The translations under genes were made by a program, and so were the position numbers. Shown piece by piece: positions 35,459-44,715 of a DNA stretch of 64,000 bases (positions are counted from its first letter, which is position 1; each line of letters opens with the position of its first letter). The stretch is from DATMBF01 sp035559595 (GTDB lineage: Bacteria > Bacteroidota > Ignavibacteria > UBA10030). The notes under the pieces were generated by a model. The model was not told the DNA's origin, did no database searches, and worked only from the letters and a program-made list of their open reading frames with translations. The DNA is taken from contig DATMBF010000019.1 in the NCBI GenBank assembly GCA_035559595.1, positions 1 to 64,000 on the forward strand, in the 5' to 3' direction.

Positions 35459-37267
35459 ATGCACGAAGAAGAAGTCCTCGGTAAAGCATACGACGCGCGG
35501 CTCATGAAGCGCCTGCTGAAGTACCTCCGTCCCTACCGCTGGCACGTGGCGCTGGGGATTCTCCTCAGTATTCTCGTGAGCGGCATGGAAGCCGTACGCC
35601 CGTACTTCACAAAGATTGCCGTCGATGTCGACATTGCAAACAAGGACAAAGACGGTCTTTTGATCACAACGCTGATGTTCGGCGGCGTCTTGTTGATTCG
35701 CGGTCTCCTGCAATATTACAATGCCTACCTCACGCAGTGGATCGGTCAACGCACGATCTTCGACCTTCGGATGGAAATCTTCCAGCATTTGCAGAATCTC
35801 TCACTTCGTTTCTTCGATAAGAACCCGATCGGTCGATTGATAACGCGCGTAACCAACGACGTCGAGGTTCTCAACGAGATGTTCTCTTCCGGCATCGTGA
35901 TGGTGTTCAGCGACGTGTTCACCATTATCGGCATCCTCTACTTCATGTTCAGCATGAACTGGGAGCTTGCTCTCGTATCGCTCAGCGTGTTGCCATTTCT
36001 CTTCTATGGAACGTTCCTCTTTCGCAAGAAGGCCCGGGAAGCCTATCGGGAGGTCCGCCTGCAGATCGCCCGCATCAATTCCTTCATGCAGGAGCATATT
36101 ACGGGTATGGTGGTCGATCAACTCTTCAATCGTGAGCAGAAGTCCTACGAAAAGTTCTCCTCCATCAATGCTGCCCACCGCGACGCAAACATCAAATCGA
36201 TCTTCTACTATGCGCTGTTCTACCCCGGCATCGATCTCATCGGTGCTGTCGCAGTCGGATTGATCATCTGGTATGCAGGCTTCAATGCTCTTGAAGGCAC
36301 AGTGACACTGGGAACCGTCATGGCCTTCCTGCAATTCAATGAAATGTTCTGGCGACCGATCCGGGATCTTTCGGAAAAGTATAACATTCTCCAAACTGCT
36401 ATGGCTTCGTCGGAGCGCGTTTTTCAACTCCTCGACGATCAATCGATTCTCTCCGTCCATCCTCACCCTGTCGCTTTTGATCGTGTTCGGGGCGAGGTCG
36501 AGTTCCGGAACGTCTGGTTCGCGTACAACCAACCGGTCGATGGACAACATGATCCGGAATGGGTTCTCAAAGATATTTCGTTCAAGATCGCGCCCGGCCA
36601 AACCGTGGCGCTTGTCGGACACACAGGAGCCGGGAAAACTTCGATTATCAGTCTCTTGACGCGGTTCTACGACATTCAAAAGGGTGAGATTCTCATCGAC
36701 GGGGTCAACATTCAGCACATTCGCCCGGAGGATCTGCGAAAACATATCAGTGTCGTTCTGCAGGATGTGTTCCTCTTCTCCGGCGACATCAAAGGGAATA
36801 TCAACCTGGGGAATGAGCATATCTCACTCGACCGCGTGAAGGCGGCAGCACGCATCGTGGGTGCGCACCGATTCATCGAAGCCCTCCCCGACGGCTACGA
36901 TACAGAGGTGAAAGAACGTGGCGCAACACTTTCTGTTGGCCAGAAGCAGTTGATCTCGTTCGCTCGCGCGCTTGCTCACAATCCGGCCATCCTCGTTCTG
37001 GATGAGGCAACGTCGAGCGTCGACACAGAAACCGAGCTCTTGATTCAGGCCGCCATACGAAAACTCCTCACCGGTCGAACGTCCATCGTCATTGCGCACC
37101 GCCTCTCAACCATCCAACGAGCCGATAAGATCATCGTTCTTCATAAAGGCGAGATTCGGGAGATGGGCACACATCAGGAGCTTCTCGCACACGGCGGGAT
37201 CTACAAGAAACTCTACCAACTTCAGTACAAAGAACAAGAACGCCTCATCAAACAACCAACACCATAG
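35459..37267 (+). CDS. ABC exporter half-transporter 2 (altered signature motif)
   Basis: 602 residues: six TM segments, ATPase domain with Walker A GHTGAGKTS, Q-loop VLQDVFLF, signature LSVGQKQL instead of LSGGQ, Walker B ILVLDEATSSVD with intact Glu, switch His in AHRLST. In a dimer with the preceding protein one ATP site would be canonical and one degenerate. A 221-base gap separates the two genes and shows nothing recognisable; the short A-rich/T-rich run just before this gene may carry its own promoter. Confidence 0.92.
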   Translation: MHEEEVLGKAYDARLMKRLLKYLRPYRWHVALGILLSILVSGMEAVRPYFTKIAVDVDIANKDKDGLLITTLMFGGVLLIRGLLQYYNAYLTQWIGQRTIFDLRMEIFQHLQNLSLRFFDKNPIGRLITRVTNDVEVLNEMFSSGIVMVFSDVFTIIGILYFMFSMNWELALVSLSVLPFLFYGTFLFRKKAREAYREVRLQIARINSFMQEHITGMVVDQLFNREQKSYEKFSSINAAHRDANIKSIFYYALFYPGIDLIGAVAVGLIIWYAGFNALEGTVTLGTVMAFLQFNEMFWRPIRDLSEKYNILQTAMASSERVFQLLDDQSILSVHPHPVAFDRVRGEVEFRNVWFAYNQPVDGQHDPEWVLKDISFKIAPGQTVALVGHTGAGKTSIISLLTRFYDIQKGEILIDGVNIQHIRPEDLRKHISVVLQDVFLFSGDIKGNINLGNEHISLDRVKAAARIVGAHRFIEALPDGYDTEVKERGATLSVGQKQLISFARALAHNPAILVLDEATSSVDTETELLIQAAIRKLLTGRTSIVIAHRLSTIQRADKIIVLHKGEIREMGTHQELLAHGGIYKKLYQLQYKEQERLIKQPTP

Positions 37268-37305
37268 CTGGAAGCGCTTCATTTGAATTCTCCACTCTAC
37301 TTTGT

Positions 37306-37334
37306 TTGACATGCTGTTGAGTTTCGCTTATATT
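37306..37334 (+). promoter_or_regulatory. Sigma70 promoter of fbp
   Basis: TTGACA at 37306-37311, 17-base spacer, TATATT at 37329-37334, with the fbp start codon 53 bases further on. The -35 matches fully and the -10 at five of six positions, the best classical promoter seen in the window. Confidence 0.7.
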
Positions 37335-37387
37335 GAAATCGATTCCCTCCCCACGCCACGACAAGAAATCCAAACGGAGTTGCTGCA

Positions 37388-38452
37388 ATGTCACAGAATC
37401 AAAAAGTCATAACCATCGAACGCCACATTATCGAAGGTGAACGCGCACATCCCGGAGCGACGGGCGATTTCTCCGGCTTGCTGCGGGACCTTACGTTGGC
37501 GTTCAAGGTCATCTGGCGAGAGGTGAGTAAAGCGGGATTGGTGGACATCCTCGGGTTTGCCGGTCGCACAAACGTTCATGGCGAAGAGGTCAAAAAACTC
37601 GATGCGTTTGCGGATGATACGATTTACAAAGCAATGGACCATGGCGGACACCTCTGTGTGATGGCATCCGAGGAGCACGAGGATATTCTCAGCATCCCGG
37701 ATCGCTACCCCACTGGCAAATACGTGTTGCTCTACGATCCTCTTGATGGGTCGTCCAACATCGACGCGAACGTGAGTGTTGGAACCATCTTTTCAATTTA
37801 CCGCCGAGTGACACCGCGAGGAAAAGGCACACTTCAGGATTGTCTGCAACCCGGCTACAAGCAGATTGCCGCCGGATACGTCATTTACGGGTCATCCACC
37901 ATGCTCGTGTATACAACGGGAGATGGAGTACATGGATTTACGCTCGACCCAAGCATCGGCGAGTTCCTGCTCTCTCACGAGAACATTCGCATTCCCAAAC
38001 GCGGGAAGATTTACTCCGTAAACGAGGGAAACTACCGCTGGTGGAAAGAAGGAACGAAGAAATATGTAAAATATTTGCAGGAAGAGGACAAGGCAACAGG
38101 GCGCCCCTATTCAGCCCGATACATCGGTTCAATGGTTGCCGATGTGCATCGGACGCTTCTCTACGGCGGCATCTTCATGTATCCTCTCGATGCCAAGAAC
38201 CCCAAAGGGAAATTACGACTGATGTATGAGGCGAACCCGACGGCGTTCATCGTCGAACAAGCTGGAGGACGGGCCAGCGATGGTGAACGACGAATCCTCG
38301 ACATCCAACCGGAGAGCCTCCATCAGCGGACTCCGCTGTATATCGGCAGTGAAGAAGATGTGACGATTGCCGAGGAGTTTCTGCAGGGAAAACGTGATCT
38401 CACTACTGCTGCGATGCCTCCCAAGCCTGAAGCTGCGACCACCAGGAATTGA
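37388..38452 (+). CDS. fbp: Fructose-1,6-bisphosphatase, class I
   Basis: 354 residues. Metal/active-site motif LLYDPLDGSSNIDANVSVGTIF and substrate region YIGSMVADVHRTLLYGGIFMYP; EANPTAFIVEQAGG near the C-terminus. Hydrolyses fructose-1,6-bisphosphate in gluconeogenesis. The N-terminus and middle match class I enzymes of usual length, with a short Pro/Ala-rich tail. Its stop overlaps the next ORF (TGATG). Confidence 0.96.
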   Translation: MSQNQKVITIERHIIEGERAHPGATGDFSGLLRDLTLAFKVIWREVSKAGLVDILGFAGRTNVHGEEVKKLDAFADDTIYKAMDHGGHLCVMASEEHEDILSIPDRYPTGKYVLLYDPLDGSSNIDANVSVGTIFSIYRRVTPRGKGTLQDCLQPGYKQIAAGYVIYGSSTMLVYTTGDGVHGFTLDPSIGEFLLSHENIRIPKRGKIYSVNEGNYRWWKEGTKKYVKYLQEEDKATGRPYSARYIGSMVADVHRTLLYGGIFMYPLDAKNPKGKLRLMYEANPTAFIVEQAGGRASDGERRILDIQPESLHQRTPLYIGSEEDVTIAEEFLQGKRDLTTAAMPPKPEAATTRN

Positions 38453-39081
38453 TGGAATCCAATCAACTCTCACTCGACCTCGTTACTCCACTCTCTGAAG
38501 TTCCCTTTGTCGTTGTCGATGTCGAAACCACCGGCATGGATCCCGTCACCAACCGGATCACCGAACTAGCGATGATGAAAGTGCGAAATGGCACGCTCGT
38601 CGGTGAATTTTCGACGTTGGTTAACCCGCTCCAGACGATACCAGCCAGCATCGTCAGAATGACGGGAATCGATAATGTGACGGTATCGAATGCCCCGACG
38701 GCGAGAGAAGTGGTGCCGTGTCTCGTGGAGTTCTTAGGAAAGTCGGTGTTCGTCGCACACAATGTCGCATTCGATTGGTCGTTTGTGTACCACACCGCAT
38801 TGCGCGAGCGGGGGATCAGACTGAACAATCCGACGCTCTGCACGGTAAAACTTGCGCGGAGAATTCTGCCCTCTCTGCCGAGCAGATCGTTGGATGAAGT
38901 GACTCGGTTTCTCGAAGTGCGAATTCCTGAGCGCCACCGCGCATCTGGCGATACATTTGCTACGGCGTTGGTGCTGGTGAAGTTTCTCTCGTACTTACAA
39001 CAACGCGGGATTCGCACGCTCGAAGATCTTCTCCGTTTTCAGCACGAACCTGCAGAGACGGACGTTCAAGCCACAAGTTGA
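38452..39081 (+). CDS. DnaQ-like 3'-5' exonuclease (DEDDh)
   Basis: 209 residues from ATG 38452 within TGATG. ExoI VVDVETTGMDP, ExoII region FVAHNVAFDWSFV, ExoIII HRASGDTFATA (HxxxxD) are all present. Similar to the epsilon proofreading subunit or to DNA polymerase III PolC-type exonuclease domains, but standing alone. Could act in proofreading or repair. Coupled to fbp by the overlapping codons, with no functional link apparent. Confidence 0.85.
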   Translation: MESNQLSLDLVTPLSEVPFVVVDVETTGMDPVTNRITELAMMKVRNGTLVGEFSTLVNPLQTIPASIVRMTGIDNVTVSNAPTAREVVPCLVEFLGKSVFVAHNVAFDWSFVYHTALRERGIRLNNPTLCTVKLARRILPSLPSRSLDEVTRFLEVRIPERHRASGDTFATALVLVKFLSYLQQRGIRTLEDLLRFQHEPAETDVQATS

Positions 39082-39099
39082 TGGAGAAAGGAATCACTT

Positions 39100-39318
39100 A
39101 TGTGTCGAAACATCAAAAAGCTTCGTCGCCCCGGAAACCGCGTTCCCACAGAAGCCGAGCTTCGCGATGCATCGCTTCAGTTCGTGAGGAAGATTAGCGG
39201 CTATCATACCCCCTCGGAGGCAAATCGGGAGATTTTTGCAAAGACGGTTGTCGAAATCGCGGAGACCGCGCGGAGAATGTTCACCCAACTTCATGTGCGG
39301 CAACGTAAGGTGGCCTGA
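39100..39318 (+). CDS. DUF2277 small protein
   Basis: 72 residues: MCRNIKKLRRPGNRVPTEAEL, then LRDASLQFVRKISGYHTPSEANREIF and a helical end. The MCRNI start, the QFVRKISGY core and the length are those of DUF2277, a conserved family of unknown role often annotated only as hypothetical. It lies 18 bases after the exonuclease gene, preceded by GGAGAAAGG. Confidence 0.8.
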   Translation: MCRNIKKLRRPGNRVPTEAELRDASLQFVRKISGYHTPSEANREIFAKTVVEIAETARRMFTQLHVRQRKVA

Positions 39319-39404
39319 TTCCTATGAGAATGCCTCCCCCTTTCAGCTGCACGGTCGGTTCGGGCGAACCGGCCTCCAGAGTGCATGCCCCAGCGTCTGT
39401 TGAC

Positions 39405-40757
39405 CTATCGGACTACACGCGGAATGCTAACCAAACTTGTATTTCCCTCCCGATCCACGGCCTGCACACCAAAAAGAAAGTCATCCTTCAAAACTGGGAG
39501 TTTGATCGTCGTGTCGGCGGTGAAAACAGAATGCTGCCAGACTGGAGAAGTCGTCTGTCGATACCGAACGTAATATCCTGCCACATCCCCCTCCTTGTTC
39601 TTTTCCCACCGTAACTCTGTATCATACCCAAGCTCTCGAGTAACAATCCCGACGTTTGCAGGAGCCCGCGGCGCAAATGCGAGCGTTGCGAACGCTGCGG
39701 CGTTTACACGTGCGACATTGGTGAGATAAGGGAAATCCATGAACTTCGGCAGGTCACCGTACTCTTTACCATTCTCCACCCGCACATTCTGATGCTGCCA
39801 ATCGTAGTTTTCCCTCGCGACCGAGAATCGCACTGCAGCAAATCCGCGTTCATGAAACGGAGAGTGATCCCCTCCCCGCAAGAATCGATCCCTGCGGTAC
39901 ACCATTCGAACACCGAAGTTCGGCACGTATTTCTCCGCCGTTTCGCTGATGTATCTTGCCAGAGACCGAGAAGTACCGTCGTTTTCCAGGCCAAGGTTGT
40001 TTCGCATCCGAAAGACGACTCCCGTATCGAGTGGACTGTATGCTTCTGAAAAAAGTCGAACATAACCCTTCTCGACAGCACCGTCTCCGCCAATCGAGCT
40101 TCCTACAATATCGTTATTGAACATCGCCTCCACATCCAGACGATTCTGCTTCGCCATCTCCGCCCATGCAGTTGCGCCAAGAAGACCTTGCTCCTCACCC
40201 GCAAAAGCAATGAACACCAGCGTGGCCTCCACTTCATGTGAGGCCAGAATACGAGCTAACTCAAGAACAAGAGCTGTTCCGCTTGCATCATCATTGGCCC
40301 CGGGCGCATCGCTGGTTGCATCCAGCGGATCACTTGCGCGTGAGTCATAGTGCCCGCCGATGACAATGAGCCGTGAGTCGTTTCCTGGTTGAACTCCTTT
40401 TGGACGCAGCGTGGCCACAACGTTGACGATTTTCGACGGCTTCGGAACTCGCGCCGATGGTGGAACGATCGATTCGTGAAACTCCACCGACATCCTCCCT
40501 CCACTTGCCTTCGCGTATGTTCCGAATTCCGACTTAATCCAGCGCCGCGCGGCTCCGATGCCGCGGGTCGGGCTCGACGTATCGGAGAGCGTGTGGCGCG
40601 TACCAAAGCTCGCAAGCTTTTCAACCAGCATGCGAAGATGAGATTCAGAAACTTCCGAAACGATTCTTTGGACCCTCGGGTTCGTCGAGGGCGGTTGCTG
40701 CGAATGTGCAACCGACAGCACATGCACCATGAAGCCTGCAATGATTATTGTTTTCAT
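39405..40757 (-). CDS. Secreted M28-family aminopeptidase with C-terminal fibronectin-III-like domain
   Basis: 450 residues from ATG 40757 (GAGGAGG just upstream; MKTIIIAGFMVHVLSVAHSQ signal peptide). Zn sites: GGHYDSRA (His, Asp region), PGANDDASG, FAGEEQGLLG, NNDIVG, HSPFHERG. Residues from about 355 (PRAPANVGIVTRELGYDTELRWEKN) form a fibronectin-III-like domain, ending VSIPRVVR. Cleaves amino-terminal residues from peptides outside the cytoplasm. A longer start would run into the neighbouring methyltransferase gene and is not supported. Confidence 0.9.
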   Translation of the reverse strand: MKTIIIAGFMVHVLSVAHSQQPPSTNPRVQRIVSEVSESHLRMLVEKLASFGTRHTLSDTSSPTRGIGAARRWIKSEFGTYAKASGGRMSVEFHESIVPPSARVPKPSKIVNVVATLRPKGVQPGNDSRLIVIGGHYDSRASDPLDATSDAPGANDDASGTALVLELARILASHEVEATLVFIAFAGEEQGLLGATAWAEMAKQNRLDVEAMFNNDIVGSSIGGDGAVEKGYVRLFSEAYSPLDTGVVFRMRNNLGLENDGTSRSLARYISETAEKYVPNFGVRMVYRRDRFLRGGDHSPFHERGFAAVRFSVARENYDWQHQNVRVENGKEYGDLPKFMDFPYLTNVARVNAAAFATLAFAPRAPANVGIVTRELGYDTELRWEKNKEGDVAGYYVRYRQTTSPVWQHSVFTADTTIKLPVLKDDFLFGVQAVDREGNTSLVSIPRVVR

Positions 40758-40770
40758 ACGTCCTCCTCGA

Positions 40771-41577
40771 TTACACAGTGCCACGGGAATCACTGACGCA
40801 GAGAATCCCGATTCTTCCAAGATCAAGATGGAGCCCATTCTTTTCCGCTTGTATGATCTTTTTCCACGCCCGGCGAACAGAGACCGACCAGAAACCGATG
40901 TCATCGAAAACCACAACGCCATCGGAGGTAAGGTAGGATTTGATCGTTTCATAATATCGGCGAGTCGGTTCTTCCGCATGATGGCCATCCACGAAAACGA
41001 GATCAACTGCGCCGAGACGATCGAGTGTAGGAACGAGCATATCGTGGAATCGTCCGACGACAACATCGGGTGCGCAGTGCGAGAGAGTTCCTATCGTTCG
41101 TCTTGCATAGTCGGCGAGAGTCGGATCACCCTCGATGCTCGTGAGTCTACCGCCATCCCCATTCAAATCTAGCGCACTCTGGATGTAGCATGCGGATACG
41201 CCAAGATTCGTGCCTAATTCCAGGACTCGACGAGGTCTCAGCAATCGCACAAGTCTGAATAAGAACACCCCCCAATGGTGAGAAACCGCAGAAGTACGGT
41301 AGATGTCGGAGATTCTTCGCCCATGGTGACGGCTTGCAGTTTGCGAGGCCCCCGCTCCAAAGTCCGTGATAGTGATGAGCGTGTGGTCATTCTCGATTTG
41401 TTTTCTTACTTCAAGAATCGTTCGGATCGATTCGGCCTCTTCCGGAGAAAAACGCGTATCACTGCTGAACCTCAACAAGCTCGCGACCCGAGGCCCGCGA
41501 CCAGCCTGCACCCGGAGCTGGAGTTCGATCGCAGCCCGAAGGGAGGTACCAAACAGTGCGAGGGGTATTCCAATCAC
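40771..41577 (-). CDS. Class I SAM-dependent methyltransferase (O-methyltransferase family)
   Basis: 268 residues. Motif I VLELGTNLGVSACYIQSAL, TSIEGDPTLADYARR after it, and LVFVDGHHAEEPTRRYYETI plus VVVFDDIGFWSVSVRRAW, the pattern of the catechol/macrocin O-methyltransferase group. The first 60 residues contain a weakly hydrophobic start and an EERKQI-like helix. It lies 13 bases from the M28 gene and 6 bases from thrC on the same strand. Acceptor unknown. Confidence 0.82.
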   Translation of the reverse strand: MIGIPLALFGTSLRAAIELQLRVQAGRGPRVASLLRFSSDTRFSPEEAESIRTILEVRKQIENDHTLITITDFGAGASQTASRHHGRRISDIYRTSAVSHHWGVFLFRLVRLLRPRRVLELGTNLGVSACYIQSALDLNGDGGRLTSIEGDPTLADYARRTIGTLSHCAPDVVVGRFHDMLVPTLDRLGAVDLVFVDGHHAEEPTRRYYETIKSYLTSDGVVVFDDIGFWSVSVRRAWKKIIQAEKNGLHLDLGRIGILCVSDSRGTV

Positions 41578-41583
41578 CTTGTT

Positions 41584-42798
41584 CTATCTCCTGTTTCCCG
41601 CCTCAAAGTGAGAAGGCGTTTTTTCGTCGTCCATAATTGCGGGGTACTTTAATCCGGTCGCAGTGTTGAAAAGCACAATAGTCTCCCCCCGCTTAATGCT
41701 TTTTGCTTCAACGAGCTTTCGCAGGGCAACGAGTGTGGCAGCGCCTTCCGGGCAAATGAACAACCCTTCCTCACGAGCAATCTCCCTCATTGCCCTGCGA
41801 ATCTCATCGTCAGATGCCTCCACAGCGTTGCCGTTTGAAGCATAAATGGCATCGAGAATCAGATGATCGGCAAACGCTTTGGGAACACGTAGTCCGGAAG
41901 CAATAGTGGCCGCGTTCTCCCAGAACTCCGACTTCCGTTTGTTTTCGCGAAACGCCTTGACAATCGGTGCACACCCGCTCGATTGAACGGAGATCATGCG
42001 CGGCCTCTTCGGGCCGATCCATCCAAGCTGCTCCATCTCATCGAAAGCTTTCCACATCCCAATTAACCCTGTGCCCCCGCCAGTGGGGTAGATGATAACA
42101 TCAGGCAACACCCAACCGAGTTGCTCGGCGAGCTCATAGCCCATTGTCTTCTTTCCTTCGAGCCGATAGGGCTCCTTCAGTGTCGAAACATCAAACCAAT
42201 CCGGATTGTTCTTCTTTTCTTCCTGCATCGTTCGAGCGGCATCGCTGATCGTACCCTTCACGAACCGAATCCAAGCCCCATACATTTTGCATTCGACGAT
42301 GTTTGCCTCCGGCGTGTCCTCCGGCAGGAAGATCGTGCTTCTCATTCCCGCCTTCGCCGCGTAGGCGGCGAGAGCACCGGCCGCATTCCCGGCCGAAGGA
42401 ATGCAAAGACTTCGCACACCAAGCTCCTTCGCCTTTGAGACCGCCATGGCGAGTCCCCTCGCTTTGAACGAACCGGTCGGAAGGTGCCCCTCATCTTTCA
42501 TCAAAAGATTCTCCAGCGATATCTTTTCCGCAAGCCGTTTGAGATGGAGAATCGGCGTCATCACTTCTCCCAACGAAACGATATTCTCGGGACGTTCAAT
42601 TGGCAGAAGAGGCGAATAACGCCAGAGCGATGGAGATTGCCGGTCGAGGTCTTCCTTCTTGACGTGTGTCTTTGCCGAGCGGAGGTCATAGCGTGCGAGA
42701 AGTGGTTTCCCACATGATCGGCAGAAGGTCTGAATTTCGTGCGGCGAATGACGATCGCCACAGACACTGCATTCGAGGTGTGTAAGAAACGTTTTCAC
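41584..42798 (-). CDS. thrC: Threonine synthase
   Basis: 404 residues. N-terminal zinc-ribbon-like pairs CSVCGDRH and CRSCGKPL, PLP Lys in LPTGSFKARGLAMAV, phosphate loop IYPTGGGTGLIGMWKAFDEM, and the C-terminal PEGAATLVALRKL. This is the tryptophan-synthase-beta-fold threonine synthase form (with the Cys-rich lead). Converts O-phosphohomoserine to threonine, the other end of the aspartate pathway whose lysine arm is at 25.8-29.7 kb. Divergent from the monohaem porin gene. Confidence 0.9.
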   Translation of the reverse strand: MKTFLTHLECSVCGDRHSPHEIQTFCRSCGKPLLARYDLRSAKTHVKKEDLDRQSPSLWRYSPLLPIERPENIVSLGEVMTPILHLKRLAEKISLENLLMKDEGHLPTGSFKARGLAMAVSKAKELGVRSLCIPSAGNAAGALAAYAAKAGMRSTIFLPEDTPEANIVECKMYGAWIRFVKGTISDAARTMQEEKKNNPDWFDVSTLKEPYRLEGKKTMGYELAEQLGWVLPDVIIYPTGGGTGLIGMWKAFDEMEQLGWIGPKRPRMISVQSSGCAPIVKAFRENKRKSEFWENAATIASGLRVPKAFADHLILDAIYASNGNAVEASDDEIRRAMREIAREEGLFICPEGAATLVALRKLVEAKSIKRGETIVLFNTATGLKYPAIMDDEKTPSHFEAGNRR

Positions 42799-42929
42799 GT
42801 TGGTCGAGCGCTTTGAAATGTAGATGTGGGTTGCTGGAGATGCAAACAGTTTTTGCAGGGAACTGTTTAGCGGGATAAGTGTTCTAATATTCTTATGATC
42901 GATGGCGTGATCAACCTCATAACATGTTG

Positions 42930-42958
42930 TTGAATATCAGACCCCTTTTCTCTACATT
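42930..42958 (+). promoter_or_regulatory. Probable promoter of the monohaem barrel gene
   Basis: TTGAAT at 42930-42935, 17 bases, TACATT at 42953-42958; the chosen start codon is at 43007. Each element matches consensus at four of six positions. Confidence 0.35.
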
Positions 42959-43006
42959 CTCAGCGTTCGCTCGAGGATGTTACCAACACAAAGCGAAAGG
43001 TTGACT

Positions 43007-44167
43007 ATGCGAAAACGAATTCTGTTTTTTGTCGGTTTGAGTGTCCTTTTTCTTTCTCTTAGCTCTGCCTTACCGCGGTTCGCCGGCCGCACGAGCTATT
43101 CTTGCCAGAGCTGCCACGTTAACCCAACGGGAGGGGGCCTGCGTTCGGTGTTCGGCGTGCAATACGGCAGAGACGATCTGCCGATGGAGACCTTCAAAGA
43201 GCACTATTCACTCGACGATTTTTCGACGCAAATCTCAGATTTCATTTCCTACGGAATGAATTTCCGGTTCCTTTACTTCTATCAGCAAAAAGAACGGAGC
43301 GGGGCCAAAGTTGATCGGAGTTCCTTCTTTCCGATGCAGGCGGACATGTACTTCAATCTCGCCGTGTCAAAGAAAATTAACATCTATGCGAATCCGGCCT
43401 TTGGTCTCTTCTCCCGCTACGAGATCTTTGCTGTTGCAAAAGTCCTCCCACTCAACGGCTATGTTAAAGTCGGGAGATTCTATCCCCCTTACGGTCTTAG
43501 ACATGACGACCACACCACGTTCGTCCGCGAAATCACGCCATTCAGAAATTATCAGGGTCAGGACGCCGGCGTTGAAGCGGGAATCTCTCCGGGTCCAATC
43601 ACCATCGTCGGCGCGGTCATGAACGGAGGAGGCGGCGATCGTGCCGGATCGAATCCCACTGCCTACCTTGCCAATGCATGGGGACAGGTGAAACTCGGCC
43701 CCGTGAATAGCTTACTTGGCGTCTCGGCATACGACAACGCAGTCTCATCCACGAACAAGATTCGGCTCCTCACTGCGTACGGGATATTCTCTTTTCGCGA
43801 GAACCTGACATTGATTGTCGACGCCCAGCAAGTAGAGGGAAACTCGACTGACCTCAAGGTGAACTCCGAGCGAAGGACAGGTTTCCTCGTGAACCCCTTC
43901 AACACAAGCGGAGCCACGCAGAAACAACGTGCACTATACATCGAAGCGGATTACCTGCTCACATCCGGTGTGGATTTGAAGCTTGCCTACGACTTTTTCG
44001 ATCCGAGCACAGAGTTCACGACAGGCATCGCTCAACGGTACGGCATCGGCTTCGAGCTCTTCCCGATCAGCGGCATCGAGCTGCGACCGATGTTCCGTAT
44101 GATCGACGACACAATTATTCATCTCAAAGCAAACGAGTTTCATCTCTTGTTCCATTATTACCTCTAA
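43007..44167 (+). CDS. Outer-membrane beta-barrel with N-terminal c-type haem motif
   Basis: 386 residues from ATG 43007 (MRKRILFFVGLSVLFLSLSS signal peptide; the ATG at 42977 would add ten residues ahead of it). Directly after the signal lies C33-Q-S-C-H37 in SCQSCHVNPTGGG, a haem c attachment motif. The rest is an amphipathic-strand barrel (VKVGRFYPPYGLRHDDHTTFVREITPF, GIGFELFPISGIELRPMFR) ending in HYYL. A barrel carrying one haem could pass electrons across the outer membrane or be a haem-sensing porin. A small cytochrome gene follows 45 bases on. Confidence 0.75.
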   Translation: MRKRILFFVGLSVLFLSLSSALPRFAGRTSYSCQSCHVNPTGGGLRSVFGVQYGRDDLPMETFKEHYSLDDFSTQISDFISYGMNFRFLYFYQQKERSGAKVDRSSFFPMQADMYFNLAVSKKINIYANPAFGLFSRYEIFAVAKVLPLNGYVKVGRFYPPYGLRHDDHTTFVREITPFRNYQGQDAGVEAGISPGPITIVGAVMNGGGGDRAGSNPTAYLANAWGQVKLGPVNSLLGVSAYDNAVSSTNKIRLLTAYGIFSFRENLTLIVDAQQVEGNSTDLKVNSERRTGFLVNPFNTSGATQKQRALYIEADYLLTSGVDLKLAYDFFDPSTEFTTGIAQRYGIGFELFPISGIELRPMFRMIDDTIIHLKANEFHLLFHYYL

Positions 44168-44212
44168 TCCGGACACTGCGGGAGCTTTCAGCGTAACGGA
44201 AAGGACGAAGAC

Positions 44213-44584
44213 ATGAGCATCACACGCATTCTATCCCTCATCACCGTTGTTTTTCTTTGCACGTTTACAATCAAGGCGCAGAAGAAGCAACTGACATTCA
44301 AGTCGGATGTGTTTCCAATTCTGAAAAGCTACTGCCTCCCCTGTCATCTTCAGGAGAACGAAAATCCCAGCGGACTCTCACTGGACAACTATGAGCTTTT
44401 GATGAAGGGCGGGAACCACGGAAACACGGTTGTTCCCGGCAAACCGAAAGAGAGCAATCTCTATCTCAAGCTTTTGCCGAATCCGCCCTTTGGAAAACAA
44501 ATGGCGAGGAACAAGAAGAAACTAACGGAGGAAGAACTCAAGATCATTTACCAATGGATTGAACAGGGAGCGATCAAGGAGTAG
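44213..44584 (+). CDS. Small c-type cytochrome (PSCyt1-like)
   Basis: 123 residues: signal peptide (ITRILSLITVVFLCTFTIKAQ), then VFPILKSYCLPCHLQE with haem motif C41-L-P-C-H45, GLSLDNYELLMKGG, and the family end LTEEELKIIYQWIEQGA. The order DVFPIL..CxxCH..LsLdnyd..mkGG..WIeqGA is that of planctomycete-type cytochrome c domains. Periplasmic single-haem electron carrier. Likely works with the monohaem barrel encoded upstream. Confidence 0.88.
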   Translation: MSITRILSLITVVFLCTFTIKAQKKQLTFKSDVFPILKSYCLPCHLQENENPSGLSLDNYELLMKGGNHGNTVVPGKPKESNLYLKLLPNPPFGKQMARNKKKLTEEELKIIYQWIEQGAIKE

Positions 44585-44715
44585 GGGAGGTTCTGGCTTA
44601 GAGGTGAGAGGTTCGGGTTAGGGATCAGACTCATCCGCCGACGCCGCGTTATGGCATAGGTGGACAGTGGGCCCCACAATTCCTCGCTTCCACAACTTCA
44701 TTTTTCAGTATCCTA

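Noticed and set aside
35801..36820. A 339-residue open frame on the minus strand
   Set aside because: It lies entirely antisense to the second ABC half-transporter, which has every expected motif; no coding logic remains for the antisense frame.
44585..44715. Possible small RNA or terminator between the cytochrome and pyk genes
   Set aside because: No stable GC-rich stem with T-run is visible on either strand; convergent genes simply end here.
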